Shown piece after piece: positions 45,381 to 55,155 of a stretch of DNA of 64,000 bases. A program made the position numbers and the translations under genes. The first letter of the stretch is position 1. Each line of letters opens with the position of its first letter. The notes beneath the pieces are model-generated. The model saw only the letters and a program-made list of their open reading frames with translations, made no database searches and had not been told where the DNA came from. This stretch comes from Rahnella aquatilis CIP 78.65 = ATCC 33071 (lineage in GTDB: Bacteria > Pseudomonadota > Gammaproteobacteria > Enterobacterales > Enterobacteriaceae): NCBI RefSeq assembly GCF_000241955.1, contig NC_016818.1:2108001-2172000 (forward strand). Direction: 5' to 3'.

Positions 45381-46112
45381 ATGCCGCTAAAAAAGTTTAG
45401 ATTTATCCGCAAGGTGACGGTGCCGCTCGTGCTTGCTGTCAGTTTACATGTCGCAGTCATTGCGGGCGTGTTGTATATGACGGTGGGCGAGTCAATTAAA
45501 TTGCCAAGCCAGGATCAGAAGGTGATGAGTGTAACGATGGTCAATCCGGCCGACTTTGCACCCCCGCCGCCACCGCCACAACCTGAACCGACACCGCCGG
45601 CCCCTGAGCCGGAGCCGGAAGTCGTGCCAGAACCACCGCCACCGCCTGAAGCTGTTGTTATCCCGGAGCCCCCAAAGCCCAAGCCTAAACCGGTGAAAAA
45701 GCCTGTCGTTAAACCGAAGGTGAAACCGGTTGAACGCCGGGTCGAAAAACCGACGCAAACGGTTCAAAATGCGCCCGTCACCAGCAATCAGCCGGTCACG
45801 AAACCCGTTAGCCAGCCGTCAGCGTCTACCAATGCGCAGAGCAATACCGGCCCGCGGCCTCTGCAACGTGGCGAACCTGCTTATCCGGCGCGTGCTCTGG
45901 CTTTACGTATCGAAGGGCGTGTCCGTGTGCAGTTTGATGTAGACAGCGATGGCCGTGTGCAAAACATACGTGTTCTGTCAGCTGAGCCGCGCAACATGTT
46001 TGAGCGTGAAGTGAAACAGGCGATGAACAAATGGCGCTATGAACCGAAGGCTGCCAGCAATCTTGTTGTGAACCTGGTGTTCCGAATCAAAGGCGGTTCT
46101 GCTGTCGAATAA
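45381..46112 (+). CDS. tonB: energy-transducing protein TonB
   Basis: 243 residues (E. coli 239). It has an N-terminal membrane anchor with the key Ser-His face (VPLVLAVSLHVAVIAGVLY), a long Pro-Glu then Pro-Lys periplasmic spacer (about residues 55-125), and the C-terminal domain with QYP-equivalent AYPARALALRIEGRVRV. With ExbBD it powers outer-membrane siderophore and B12 receptors. Confidence 0.97.
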   Translation: MPLKKFRFIRKVTVPLVLAVSLHVAVIAGVLYMTVGESIKLPSQDQKVMSVTMVNPADFAPPPPPPQPEPTPPAPEPEPEVVPEPPPPPEAVVIPEPPKPKPKPVKKPVVKPKVKPVERRVEKPTQTVQNAPVTSNQPVTKPVSQPSASTNAQSNTGPRPLQRGEPAYPARALALRIEGRVRVQFDVDSDGRVQNIRVLSAEPRNMFEREVKQAMNKWRYEPKAASNLVVNLVFRIKGGSAVE

Positions 46113-46145
46113 GCCAGTATCTCGCATTACCTGTGATTTCCACGC

Positions 46146-46176
46146 AAAAAAGGTCGCCCTGAGAGGCGACCTTTTT
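46146..46176. terminator. bidirectional terminator between tonB and yciA
   Basis: AGGTCGCC / GGCGACCT stem with A6 and T5 flanks between convergent genes. Confidence 0.88.
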
Positions 46177-46213
46177 ATTGTGAGTTTTTTACTTTCAATA
46201 AGGCAGAACCGGC

Positions 46214-46654
46214 TTAGTCCTGAGAAACACCGTCGGCATCGACGCTGAAATTGCTGCGCCCGTCAGGCAACTGACGTGATTTCCCTTCATCATCCACGGC
46301 AACGTAAGTAAACACGGCTTCAGTGGCTCTGTAACGTTGCCCGATGGGCTCAGAAGAGACTTTTTTCACCCATACTTCCACGTTGATGGTGATCGAACTG
46401 TTACCGGTACGAATGCAGCGCGCGTAACAGCACACGACATCACCGACAGCCACCGGTTTAAGAAACGTCATGCCGTCAACGCGTACGGTCACTACGCGAC
46501 CTTTGGCGATTTCCTTCGCCTGAATCGCACCGCCCATATCCATCTGCGACATCAACCATCCGCCAAAGATATCGCCGTTCGCATTGGTGTCAGCTGGCAT
46601 CGCCAGCGTACGCAACACCATTTCACCATTGGGTAAGCTATGTTTCTCGTTCAT
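46214..46654 (-). CDS. yciA: acyl-CoA thioesterase YciA
   Basis: 146 residues, slightly longer at the C-terminus than E. coli (132). It has the hot-dog fold with LAMPADTNANGDIFGGWLMS, including the catalytic Asp. It hydrolyses a wide range of acyl-CoAs. It is downstream of yciB on the same strand, with a hairpin between. Confidence 0.95.
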   Translation of the reverse strand: MNEKHSLPNGEMVLRTLAMPADTNANGDIFGGWLMSQMDMGGAIQAKEIAKGRVVTVRVDGMTFLKPVAVGDVVCCYARCIRTGNSSITINVEVWVKKVSSEPIGQRYRATEAVFTYVAVDDEGKSRQLPDGRSNFSVDADGVSQD

Positions 46655-46682
46655 ACGATAGGCTTCACACAGTTCAACAATT

Positions 46683-46712
46683 GGAAAAAGTAAGGCCTTT
46701 CAAAGAAAGGCC
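46683..46712 (-). terminator. terminator between yciB and yciA
   Basis: GGCCTTTC-AAA-GAAAGGCC (46694-46712, perfect 8-bp arms), followed on the minus strand by TTACTTTTTCC. Confidence 0.7.
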
Positions 46713-46727
46713 CGTGCAGAAGAATGT

Positions 46728-47267
46728 TTATTTTTTTTCGTCATCCGGCATATGCCGGTAAATGTAAACACCGCTTAACAGCGTAAAGACCAGCGTCAGC
46801 ACGGTCAGTCCGAATACCTTAAAGTTAACCCAGATATTTTGTGGTAACCAGAAGGCTACATAGATATTGGCCAGCCCGCACAGCAGGAAAAAAATGGCCC
46901 AGCTGACGTTCAGTTTATTCCATACGTGATCCGGCAATGTCAGTTCTTTGCCCAACATGCGCTGGATTAATGGCTTTTTCAGTACCAACTGGCTAATCAG
47001 TAATGCGCCGGAAAACAGCACATAAATGACCGTCACTTTCCATTTAATGAATTCATCATTATGGAAAACCAGAGTCAGGGTGCCGAAAACAGCGACCATC
47101 GCGAAGGTGATTAAGGTCATCTTCTCGATTTTGCGATACAGGATCCAGGTAATGACTAACGCTAACGCGGTGGCAGCAATTAACGCGCCAGATGCGACAA
47201 AAATGTCGTAAAGCTTATAAACCACAAAAAAGACAATCAGGGGAAGAAAATCGAGGAGCTGCTTCAT
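46728..47267 (-). CDS. yciB: inner-membrane septation protein A family YciB
   Basis: 179 residues, same as E. coli. About five membrane segments ([20 protein letters not shown] at the start) and the family motif [15 protein letters not shown]. It acts in envelope and division-related membrane processes and interacts with elongation and division proteins in E. coli. Confidence 0.95.
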   Translation of the reverse strand: MKQLLDFLPLIVFFVVYKLYDIFVASGALIAATALALVITWILYRKIEKMTLITFAMVAVFGTLTLVFHNDEFIKWKVTVIYVLFSGALLISQLVLKKPLIQRMLGKELTLPDHVWNKLNVSWAIFFLLCGLANIYVAFWLPQNIWVNFKVFGLTVLTLVFTLLSGVYIYRHMPDDEKK

Positions 47268-47321
47268 ACTTCATTCCATGTTTTATGTATGTAATGACTA
47301 TACCGGAATCATTTCGCGGAC

Positions 47322-47348
47322 AAAAGAAAAGGGCGCCGGAGCGCCCCT
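47322..47348 (-). terminator. yciC terminator
   Basis: GGGCGC-CGGA-GCGCCC (47331-47346), followed on the minus strand by TTTTCTTTT, just past the yciC stop. Confidence 0.8.
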
Positions 47349-47366
47349 GAAAAAGTTGTGTCTATA

Positions 47367-48122
47367 TTATGCATGTAATTTCATGTAAAGACGGAACAGA
47401 TAAATCAGCATAAAAGCACTGATTATATTGCTCAGTGCGCCGAGAATGACGGCGCCAATCATCGGATTTAATGCGCTCAGCACGCCAACAAACAGCATCA
47501 GCACGACCTGCGCCACAATCCACAGCATCACGGCCGGGGTAACCAGACGCACATTGCTGAAGGCCAGACGGGTGCTCAGGCGCATTGCTTTGAACACGCC
47601 GGCATTCTCTTTACAGGAAATCACCGGTGACATTGACCACGCAATCGCAATCAGGAAGGCCGGAACAAACAGCAGGGCGAGGCCGATACGGAACATGATG
47701 CTGTAAATAAACAGCAAAATAGCCAGACGCGGCAAGACAGGCAATGACGCACTTATGATTTGCGTGATACTGGCGCGAACGCCCTGGGAAACCAGCTGAA
47801 TCAACGTCAGAACGCCGCCAACCAGAATCACGTTTCCGGCAAGCGTCGACAGCAGAGCGGCCAGGCTGTAACGGAAAATTGCGCTTTGCTGCTCCGGAGT
47901 AATCTGCTGCTCAATATATCCCATCATATCGCTGACGCTCATGCCGGTCATATTGCTCATCAGTTGCCCGATAGACTCGACCTGCTCAGCGGAAGGACTT
48001 AAAACCCAGCTCAATATGACGGTGATTAATGCGGCCAGAACCGAGAGCGCCAAAACGCTACTCATCTGATTACGCATAAAATTATAACTGTCACGGTACA
48101 ACGTACTGGCCGTGATAGACAT
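47367..48122 (-). CDS. yciC: UPF0259 membrane protein YciC
   Basis: 251 residues from the ATG at 48122 (MSITASTLYRDSYNFMRNQ), matching E. coli (247). A reading from 48245 adds 41 residues that do not fit the family. About six membrane helices. In E. coli it is zinc-regulated and of unclear role. Confidence 0.94.
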   Translation of the reverse strand: MSITASTLYRDSYNFMRNQMSSVLALSVLAALITVILSWVLSPSAEQVESIGQLMSNMTGMSVSDMMGYIEQQITPEQQSAIFRYSLAALLSTLAGNVILVGGVLTLIQLVSQGVRASITQIISASLPVLPRLAILLFIYSIMFRIGLALLFVPAFLIAIAWSMSPVISCKENAGVFKAMRLSTRLAFSNVRLVTPAVMLWIVAQVVLMLFVGVLSALNPMIGAVILGALSNIISAFMLIYLFRLYMKLHA

Positions 48123-48235
48123 GGACGCTCCTTGGCAAAAAGCAAAAATCAATAAGGCGGGGATTGTACCCTTTAAATGCCTCCCGCCGATAGTTTTGCG
48201 CTGATTTCCTATCAGACCCGCCGCTGAATCTCTGC

Positions 48236-48613
48236 TCAGACGCAACTGAGGTGACTGAGATCAATCGTCGGTAAATCGACATCCAGAGGGGGCAGACCAT
48301 ACTTTGCACGGGCACGATCGCAGGCGTCATTGGCGATGCCATTCAATCCTGACTGATCGAATTCGCGGCACGGTGTCGGACGGTTGGTGTAAACAGAACA
48401 GGAAACCGCGTGTCCTACTTCCCCCTTAAGGGCAACACAGCGCGGCGTTTTACTGTTAGTACCTTGCATGCAACTCAGAAAAGGGGTGACTTGCTCTGTC
48501 AGTGCCTGCGGAACACACCCGCCAGCCTCTTCAGATTCAGCCCAATAAAATGAAACGCGGAAATAAGCGCAGCATGCGCCACAGGTCATACAAGGATTGT
48601 TAATTTCGCCCAT
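48236..48613 (-). CDS. YkgJ-family cysteine-cluster protein
   Basis: 125 residues from the ATG at 48613 ([18 protein letters not shown]). Cysteine motifs [15 protein letters not shown] and CREFDQSG fit the CxxCxxCC family, thought to bind zinc or an iron-sulfur cluster. The longer start at 48649 cannot be excluded. Function unknown. Confidence 0.85.
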   Translation of the reverse strand: MGEINNPCMTCGACCAYFRVSFYWAESEEAGGCVPQALTEQVTPFLSCMQGTNSKTPRCVALKGEVGHAVSCSVYTNRPTPCREFDQSGLNGIANDACDRARAKYGLPPLDVDLPTIDLSHLSCV

Positions 48614-48739
48614 CTTGGAAGTTACCGACTCCTTACGGCACCAAACCAAAACCCACTATGAGTATGCAAATTACGCAGCGCCATTTTTTTTAGCAACTGA
48701 AATATCACCTGTTAACAAAACAACAGAATCTCCTCATTT

Positions 48740-48753
48740 TTGATGCAGATCAA
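48740..48753. promoter_or_regulatory. perfect FNR box upstream of ompW
   Basis: TTGATGCAGATCAA matches TTGAT-N4-ATCAA in every defined position, 151 bp before the ompW ATG. E. coli ompW is known to be FNR-activated. Confidence 0.75.
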
Positions 48754-48904
48754 TTCCTTTGTTTTTATAGATTTAGATCGCTTTGCGGAAGATGCATTTT
48801 CTTACTTTTTGTTTTAAAGATGTGATCCCGCATTGATCAAACCATACCAAAGAGTAGGTATCATTCGCGCGGTTGATAACTAATCCACACAAAGGGAAGG
48901 GACA

Positions 48905-49537
48905 ATGAAAGCAGCATATTGGGCATTAGTGGCAGCAGCGGCATTTCCGGCAGTCTCGAGCGCACATCAGGCCGGGGATGTGATTTTTCGCGTAGGGACC
49001 GCCACGGTTCGTCCGACAGAAGGTTCGGACAACGTGCTGGGTCTGGGTTCTTTTAATATCAATAACAACACGCAGATGGGATTAACCCTCGGCTACATGT
49101 TCACTGACAATATCGGGATGGAGTTGCTGGCCGCCACACCGTTCCAGCACAAAGTCGGTCTGCAAAGTACCGGGACTATCGCAGAAGTGAAACAGTTACC
49201 GCCGTCCCTGATGGCACAATATTACTTTGGTGACCGGCAGGACAAATTGCGTCCGTACCTCGGTGTGGGTATCAACTACACCACATTCTATGACGCAGAT
49301 TTTAACCAGACCGGGCGTGATGCCGGGCTTTCAGATTTAAGCGTCAAAGATTCCTGGGGCGTGGCAACGCAGGCCGGTCTGGATTACAACCTGGACGATA
49401 ACTGGTTGATTAACATGTCTGTCTGGTGGATGGATATTGATACTGAAGTCAAATTCAAAGCCGGTGGTGAGCAGCAAAACATCAACACCCGGATCGACCC
49501 ATGGGTCTTTATGTTTGGCGCCGGCTATCGTTTCTGA
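48905..49537 (+). CDS. ompW: outer-membrane protein OmpW
   Basis: 210 residues (E. coli 212). The signal peptide (AYWALVAAAAFPAVSSA) cleaves before HQAGD. It forms an eight-stranded barrel ending in Phe (GAGYRF), the usual BAM signal. It binds small hydrophobic molecules and responds to oxygen and stress. Preceded by GGGAAGGG. Confidence 0.96.
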   Translation: MKAAYWALVAAAAFPAVSSAHQAGDVIFRVGTATVRPTEGSDNVLGLGSFNINNNTQMGLTLGYMFTDNIGMELLAATPFQHKVGLQSTGTIAEVKQLPPSLMAQYYFGDRQDKLRPYLGVGINYTTFYDADFNQTGRDAGLSDLSVKDSWGVATQAGLDYNLDDNWLINMSVWWMDIDTEVKFKAGGEQQNINTRIDPWVFMFGAGYRF

Positions 49538-49554
49538 TTTTTCTGGCAACGCAT

Positions 49555-49582
49555 AAAAAAAGAGGCGCTTCTGCGCCTCTTC
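49555..49582 (-). terminator. terminator of the BON lipoprotein gene
   Basis: AGAGGCGC / GCGCCTCT arms (49561-49568, 49573-49580) with loop TTCT. On the minus strand they are followed by a T7 run. Confidence 0.8.
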
Positions 49583-49607
49583 AGTCATTCACCCGTTCTG
49601 TTCCAGG

Positions 49608-49922
49608 CTATTTCAGCCGCATGTCATTCTCAATCGAGCGCACACCAGATACGCCGCGAGTCACTTCAACTGCACGGTTTGCATCCGCCGTTGACGTCAC
49701 AAAACCACTCAACTGCACGCGGCCTTTAAAGGTTTCGACGCTGATCTCAGTGGATTTAATGCTCTTATCTGCCAGCAGGGCAGATTTAACTTTTGTGGTG
49801 ATGACAGTGTCATCGATGTAACCACCGGTTCCTTCTGATTTTTTCGTCGGCGCACAAGCGGCAACAGCCATGACCACAACCGCAGCCATGCAGAATGCGG
49901 ACAATGTTTTGAATAGCTTCAT
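49608..49922 (-). CDS. BON-domain lipoprotein (OsmY-like)
   Basis: 104 residues from the ATG at 49922 (MKLFKTLSAFC), with GGAG eight bases upstream; a GTG at 49931 adds three residues. The lipobox is VMAVAAC. One BON domain follows (DDTVITTKVKSALLADKSIK). Such proteins sit in the periplasm or on the outer membrane and are often stress-induced. It occupies the position where E. coli has yciEFG between ompW and trpA. Confidence 0.88.
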   Translation of the reverse strand: MKLFKTLSAFCMAAVVVMAVAACAPTKKSEGTGGYIDDTVITTKVKSALLADKSIKSTEISVETFKGRVQLSGFVTSTADANRAVEVTRGVSGVRSIENDMRLK

Positions 49923-50082
49923 AAATAACACTCCATGATTTGTTATAAAACCAAAAGAAACAAACTCTTAACCGACCACGTGATATTAATATCGCGCACA
50001 ATATCATTGATCTGCAGAGTCATTTTAGTTTGGATTATTGAAAGGGGTAATACAAATTAAGCGGGGTAAAAAAATAGTAAGA

Positions 50083-50127
50083 AATTAAAAGAAACAGAAC
50101 CTTAGTCACTTTTCGGCTGAGGTTCTG
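50083..50127 (-). terminator. trp operon terminator
   Basis: CAGAACCT / AGGTTCTG arms (50095-50102, 50120-50127), followed on the minus strand by TTTCTTTTAA, 12 bp past trpA. Confidence 0.75.
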
Positions 50128-50138
50128 TCTGAGAACAA

Positions 50139-50948
50139 CTACTGAGCGCGTGTAGCCGCTTTCATTTCGCTGACGAAACGGGAAAGCTGGGCCAGCATTT
50201 CAGAAGGTTGATGCAGATTGTTTTCGATAATGCGCACCGTCGCTGAACCGGAAATAGCTCCGGCTGCGCCTGCGGCCAGCGTTTCTTTCACCTGTGAAGG
50301 TTCGGAAATACCGAAGCCCTGCAAAGGCGGTGCCGCATTGTATTCGCGAAGTTTATCCACCAGATGATTCAGCGGCGTCAGCGCGCGTTTTTCTGTGCCC
50401 GTCACACCAGCACGTGACAGCAAATAGGTGTAGCCACGGCCATGAGACGAAATCTCACGCAGTAAATCGTCAGAGGCATTTGGCGGACAGATGAAAATAG
50501 GGGCGATGCCGTGGCGTAAGGCAGCCGCACGGAATGGCGCAGATTCTTCAAATGGCACATCGGCGACCAGTACCGAATCGACCCCCACTTCAGCACAACG
50601 CTGATAGAAAGTTTCAATGCCGTTGTGGAACACCAGATTGGCGTACATGAGCAGGCCAATCGGGATATCCGGATGCTTTTCCCGGATGCGCGCCAGCATA
50701 TTGAAGCAGTGCGTTGGCGTTACACCCGCAGCAAAAGCACGAAGGTTTGCATTCTGAATCGTCGGGCCATCGGCCAGAGGATCGGAGAACGGGATACCCA
50801 GTTCCAGTGCGTCGGCACCGGCTTCAATCAGCGTATCGATGATTGACAGTGACAGCTCAACGCCCGGATCGCCCAGCGTGACAAAAGGAACAAAAGCCCC
50901 TTCTTTTTTGCTTTCCAGACGCTTGAATAATTGCTGATAACGTTCCAT
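50139..50948 (-). CDS. trpA: tryptophan synthase alpha subunit
   Basis: 269 residues. It has the indole-glycerol-phosphate site [19 protein letters not shown] with catalytic Asp60 region and Glu49, and the phosphate loop SGSATV. It cleaves indole-3-glycerol phosphate and channels indole to TrpB. Its ATG overlaps the trpB stop by one base. Confidence 0.97.
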   Translation of the reverse strand: MERYQQLFKRLESKKEGAFVPFVTLGDPGVELSLSIIDTLIEAGADALELGIPFSDPLADGPTIQNANLRAFAAGVTPTHCFNMLARIREKHPDIPIGLLMYANLVFHNGIETFYQRCAEVGVDSVLVADVPFEESAPFRAAALRHGIAPIFICPPNASDDLLREISSHGRGYTYLLSRAGVTGTEKRALTPLNHLVDKLREYNAAPPLQGFGISEPSQVKETLAAGAAGAISGSATVRIIENNLHQPSEMLAQLSRFVSEMKAATRAQ

Positions 50949-52138
50949 TAAATCTCTCCCCGGGCAGTCAGGATGTCGTGTACGGTGAAAATGTCTTTAT
51001 CGCCGCGGCCGGACAGGTTCACGACCAGAATCTGTTCTTTTTCTGGTGTTTCCTTGATCAGTTTCAGCGCGTAAGCCAGCGCATGAGAGGATTCCAGCGC
51101 CGGAATAATCCCTTCATTGCGGGACAACTCTTTAAAGGCTTCCAGCGCCTCATCATCGGTAATGGAGACATATTCTGCACGGCCAATGCTGTTGAGGAAG
51201 GCGTGTTGCGGGCCTACAGACGGGAAATCCAGACCGGCAGAAATGGAATACGATTCTTCGATCTGACCTTCAGAGGTCTGCATCATCGGCGCTTTCATGC
51301 CGAAGTAAATGCCAACGTGACCATGTTTCAGTGGTGCGCCGTGTTGTCCGGTTTCGATGCCCAGACCGCCAGGTTCAACGCCGATCAGTTTCACACTGGT
51401 GTCGTCGATGAAATCGGCAAACATACCGATCGCATTGGAGCCGCCACCGACGCAGGCAATAACGGCATCCGGCAGACAGCCTTCGCGTTCCTGCATCTGT
51501 GCTTTAGTTTCTTCGCCGATCATACGCTGGAATTCACGCACGATGGTCGGATAAGGATGCGGGCCCGCCGCCGTGCCCAGCATATAGTGGGCTTTTTCAT
51601 AGCTGCCGGACCAGTCGCGCAGTGCCTCATTACAGGCATCTTTCAGCGTAGAAGAACCGCTGTGTACAGGAATGACTTCAGCCCCCATCAGACGCATACG
51701 GAACACGTTTGGCGACTGACGTTCAATGTCTTTTGCGCCCATATAAATGCGGCATTTCAGGCCGAGCAGGGCACAGGCCAGTGCCGATGCCACGCCATGC
51801 TGCCCCGCGCCGGTTTCGGCGATAATTTCAGTTTTGCCCATACGTTTGGCAAGCAATGCCTGACCCAACACCTGGTTAGTTTTGTGCGCGCCGCCGTGCA
51901 GCAAATCTTCACGTTTAAGATACAGCCTGGTTTTGGTTCCGACGGTCAGGTTTTTGCACAGCGTCAGTGCTGTCGGGCGGCCGGCATAGTTTTTCAGCAG
52001 ATCAATGAATTCAGCCTGAAACTCAGGGTCGCGCTGCGCGCTGACAAAAGCCTCTTCGAGCTGGGCCAGCGCAGGCATCAGAATTTGCGGAACATACTGG
52101 CCGCCAAATTCGCCGAAGTAGGGATTAAGTAAAGTCAT
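50948..52138 (-). CDS. trpB: tryptophan synthase beta subunit
   Basis: 396 residues (E. coli 397). The PLP Lys is in GGAHKTNQ and the phosphate cup is GGGSNAIG. It joins indole and serine into tryptophan. 44 bp separate it from trpC. Confidence 0.97.
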   Translation of the reverse strand: MTLLNPYFGEFGGQYVPQILMPALAQLEEAFVSAQRDPEFQAEFIDLLKNYAGRPTALTLCKNLTVGTKTRLYLKREDLLHGGAHKTNQVLGQALLAKRMGKTEIIAETGAGQHGVASALACALLGLKCRIYMGAKDIERQSPNVFRMRLMGAEVIPVHSGSSTLKDACNEALRDWSGSYEKAHYMLGTAAGPHPYPTIVREFQRMIGEETKAQMQEREGCLPDAVIACVGGGSNAIGMFADFIDDTSVKLIGVEPGGLGIETGQHGAPLKHGHVGIYFGMKAPMMQTSEGQIEESYSISAGLDFPSVGPQHAFLNSIGRAEYVSITDDEALEAFKELSRNEGIIPALESSHALAYALKLIKETPEKEQILVVNLSGRGDKDIFTVHDILTARGEI

Positions 52139-52182
52139 GTTATTCCGTCCTGTCTGTCAATTTTTGCGACATTGCGTGCGGC

Positions 52183-53550
52183 TTAATACGCCCGCAATGT
52201 CTGGAATACGGCGGTAATTTTTTCGGCATCTTTGATGCCAGGCTCGCTTTCAACACCGGAGTTGAAATCCAGCCCTGCGCAACCGAGCTGTGCGGCCTGG
52301 ACGCAATTATCTGCGCTCAGCCCACCGGCCAGCAGCACATTGCTGAGATCCTGCCCGGCCAGCGTGCTCCAGTCGAAACGATAACCCGTGCCGCCTTTGC
52401 CGTTGTCCAGCACGTAGCGGTCAACGTGATTCAGATTGCGCAGCGGCAGGGTGTCTTTGACACTCAGTGCTTTCCAGATCTGAATGGCTCCCGGCAGCGT
52501 TGCGCGCAATTGATCGATATACGCCTGACTTTCATCTCCGTGAAGTTGCACGGCAGTCAGATTCAGTGTCTGCGCAGTTTCTGCCACGTTGCTGACGGGC
52601 TCATCACGGAATACGCCGACATATTTAAGCGGCGCGCCGTTCTGCACTTCCTTCGCCCGCGTTTGTGTCACGAAACGTGGTGAGGTTTCGACAAATATCA
52701 GCCCGCCATAAATAGCGCCAGCCAGGTGCGCGGCTTTAGCATCCTGCGGGCGTGTCAGGCCACAGACCTTGTTTTCACCGAGCAGCACACGGCGCACGGC
52801 ACTGCTCAGATCTTGTTCCGACATCAGGGCGCTGCCAATCAGGAAACCATTGGCGAAGCGGCTCAGTTCACGGATTTGTCCGTAAGTATTAATACCTGAT
52901 TCACTGATGACCGTGACGCCATGCGGTACGCGCGGTGCCAGCTCACGGGTGCGGTTCAGGTCGATAGATAAATCGCGCAAATCGCGGTTATTGATACCGA
53001 CAACTTTGGCTTTCAGTTTCACGGCGCGATCCAGTTCTTCTTCATTACTGGCTTCCGTCAGCACGCCCATATTCAGGCTGTGCGCCACGGCCGCCAGCTG
53101 AACGTACTGATCGTCATTGAGCACGGAGAGCATCAGTAAAATGGCATCGGCCTGATAGAAACGGGCCAGATGGATCTGATACGGGTCGATAATAAAATCT
53201 TTGCACAGCACCGGTTGCGTGACGGTTTTGCTCACCAGCGGCAGGAAATCAAAACTGCCCTGGAAGTATTTCTCGTCCGTTAATACGGAGATAGCGGAGG
53301 CGTAGTCTTTATAAACGCTGGCAATTTCTACCGGATCGAAATTCTCGCGGATCTTGCCTTTCGACGGAGAAGCTTGTTTGCACTCCAGAATGAAGGCTGT
53401 TCTCGCGCCTTGCAGGGCATGGTAGAAACTGCGCTGGCTCTGGGTGATTTCGTTCTGAAAGCTGGCCAGTGGTTGTTGTTCTTTGCGTGCCGCGACCCAA
53501 ATTTCCTTATCGCGAACAATTTTGTGGAGCACGGTTTCCTGCTGCATCAC
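52183..53550 (-). CDS. trpCF: bifunctional indole-3-glycerol-phosphate synthase / phosphoribosylanthranilate isomerase
   Basis: 455 residues (E. coli TrpC 453). The N-terminal IGPS barrel has ILECKQASPSKGKIR; the C-terminal PRAI barrel starts near KVCGLTRPQDA with the catalytic Cys and has the Asp in LDFNSGVESEPG. Begins MMQQ; the second Met could start. It abuts the trpD stop directly. Confidence 0.97.
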   Translation of the reverse strand: MMQQETVLHKIVRDKEIWVAARKEQQPLASFQNEITQSQRSFYHALQGARTAFILECKQASPSKGKIRENFDPVEIASVYKDYASAISVLTDEKYFQGSFDFLPLVSKTVTQPVLCKDFIIDPYQIHLARFYQADAILLMLSVLNDDQYVQLAAVAHSLNMGVLTEASNEEELDRAVKLKAKVVGINNRDLRDLSIDLNRTRELAPRVPHGVTVISESGINTYGQIRELSRFANGFLIGSALMSEQDLSSAVRRVLLGENKVCGLTRPQDAKAAHLAGAIYGGLIFVETSPRFVTQTRAKEVQNGAPLKYVGVFRDEPVSNVAETAQTLNLTAVQLHGDESQAYIDQLRATLPGAIQIWKALSVKDTLPLRNLNHVDRYVLDNGKGGTGYRFDWSTLAGQDLSNVLLAGGLSADNCVQAAQLGCAGLDFNSGVESEPGIKDAEKITAVFQTLRAY

Positions 53551-54564
53551 TTATCCTCTTGCTGCCAATGCTACCACGCGCTGGTAGGGTTCACCGCTGC
53601 GCATGGCGGCCAAAGCCTGTTGTGCGTTTTGCTTTAAATCTTCCTGACCGAACAGACGCAGTAACATCGCCACATTGGCGGCCACCGCGGCTTCATGGGC
53701 CGGATCTCCTTTACCTTGTAATAAGCGTGCCAGAATGTCACGGTTTTCTTCCGGCTCGCCGCCCAGCAGGGATTCAATCGGATAATTATCCAGACCGAAG
53801 TCCTGCGGCGTCAGTTCGTAAGTGGTTATTTGACCGTCTTTCAGCTCCGCAACCTGCGTTGCCGCGTGGATTGCCACTTCATCCATACCACCGCCGTGAA
53901 CCACCGCAGCACGCTCATAACCCAGCGCCCGTAATGTCTCCGCAATCGGCTGTACCAGTTCCGGGCTGTACACGCCAATCAGTGCCAGCGGCGGACGTGC
54001 CGGATTAATCAGCGGTCCCAGCACATTAAACAGTGTGCGGGTCTTCAGCGATTTACGCACCGGCATCGCATGGCGGAAACCGGTGTGGTATTGCGGCGCG
54101 AACAGGAAACACACACCCAGATCGTCGAGCGCGGCCCGGGATCCTTCCGCAGGCATATCCAGACGGATGTCAAACGCGGCCAGTAAATCCGATGACCCCG
54201 AACGGCTGGATACACTGCGGTTGCCGTGTTTTGCCACCCGTACGCCACAGGCCGCAGCCACAAAGGCGCTGGCAGTGGAAATATTGATGCTGTTGGTGCC
54301 GTCGCCGCCGGTGCCGACGATGTCCGCGAACGGATAGTCCGGACGCGGGAACGGCTCGGCGTGTGCCAGTAGCGCTCTGGCGGCGCCGGCGATTTCAGCC
54401 GGTTGCTCACCGCGTACTTTCATGCTGATTAAGGCACCTGCCAGTTGTGCTGGCTCCAGTTCGCCATTCACGATGGCGGTAAATAACTGCTGGCTTTCTT
54501 CCTGAGTCATCGTCTGAGCGCGAAACAGATTGTCGAGAATGCCGGGAATAGTTTGCGTTTGCAT
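53551..54564 (-). CDS. trpD: anthranilate phosphoribosyltransferase
   Basis: 337 residues. It has the PRPP-binding glycine motif [14 protein letters not shown] and KHGNRSVSS. It stands alone, not fused to trpG as in E. coli. This separation is the Serratia/Yersinia arrangement. 11 bp follow trpG. Confidence 0.97.
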   Translation of the reverse strand: MQTQTIPGILDNLFRAQTMTQEESQQLFTAIVNGELEPAQLAGALISMKVRGEQPAEIAGAARALLAHAEPFPRPDYPFADIVGTGGDGTNSINISTASAFVAAACGVRVAKHGNRSVSSRSGSSDLLAAFDIRLDMPAEGSRAALDDLGVCFLFAPQYHTGFRHAMPVRKSLKTRTLFNVLGPLINPARPPLALIGVYSPELVQPIAETLRALGYERAAVVHGGGMDEVAIHAATQVAELKDGQITTYELTPQDFGLDNYPIESLLGGEPEENRDILARLLQGKGDPAHEAAVAANVAMLLRLFGQEDLKQNAQQALAAMRSGEPYQRVVALAARG

Positions 54565-54575
54565 GACCGTTCTCC

Positions 54576-55154
54576 TTACGCCAAAGCCCAGGCCAGTGTC
54601 TGCTCAAGCAGACGGGCGCCCTGTGAAGTTAAAATGGATTCCGGGTGGAACTGGAAACCACAAACGCGATCTTCTTCGTGACGTACTGCCATTACCATAT
54701 CGCCGTAACGGGCGTTGACGGTCAGCCCGTCAGGGATCTGGCTGCCCACCAGCGAGTGATAACGTGCTACCGGCAGCGGATTGTTCATGCCAGCAAACAT
54801 GGCTTCATTATCATGCGTAATTGCCGAGGCTTTGCCGTGCAGGATTTCACCGGCCTGGCCGACGAAACCGCCGTAGGTTTCCACAATCGCCTGATGACCG
54901 AGACAGATGCCGATAATCGGCAACTGACCGCGCAGGCGTTTGAGCAGTTCAGGCATACACCCGGCTTCTGACGGCGTACCCGGTCCCGGAGAAAGCACCA
55001 GCACCGGTTTTTCCAGCTGGCTGAGTTTTTCGATAATCACGTCAGCCGGGATCTGATTGCGGTAAATCACCACGTTGTGACCGCTTGAGCGCAGTTGATC
55101 GACGAGGTTGTAAGTAAAGGAATCGACGTTATCGATAAGTAAAATATCGGCCAT
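54576..55154 (-). CDS. trpG: anthranilate synthase component II (glutamine amidotransferase)
   Basis: 192 residues from the ATG at 55154 ([13 protein letters not shown]). A reading from 55208 adds 18 residues inside trpE. The catalytic Cys is in GICLGHQAI and the His-Glu pair in [10 protein letters not shown]. It feeds ammonia to TrpE. One base separates it from the trpE stop. Confidence 0.97.
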   Translation of the reverse strand: MADILLIDNVDSFTYNLVDQLRSSGHNVVIYRNQIPADVIIEKLSQLEKPVLVLSPGPGTPSEAGCMPELLKRLRGQLPIIGICLGHQAIVETYGGFVGQAGEILHGKASAITHDNEAMFAGMNNPLPVARYHSLVGSQIPDGLTVNARYGDMVMAVRHEEDRVCGFQFHPESILTSQGARLLEQTLAWALA

Positions 55155-55155
55155 C

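Noticed and set aside
50978..52132. 384-codon plus-strand frame opposite trpB
   Set aside because: Length comes from antisense of a conserved gene; composition and lack of any motif mark it as a shadow.
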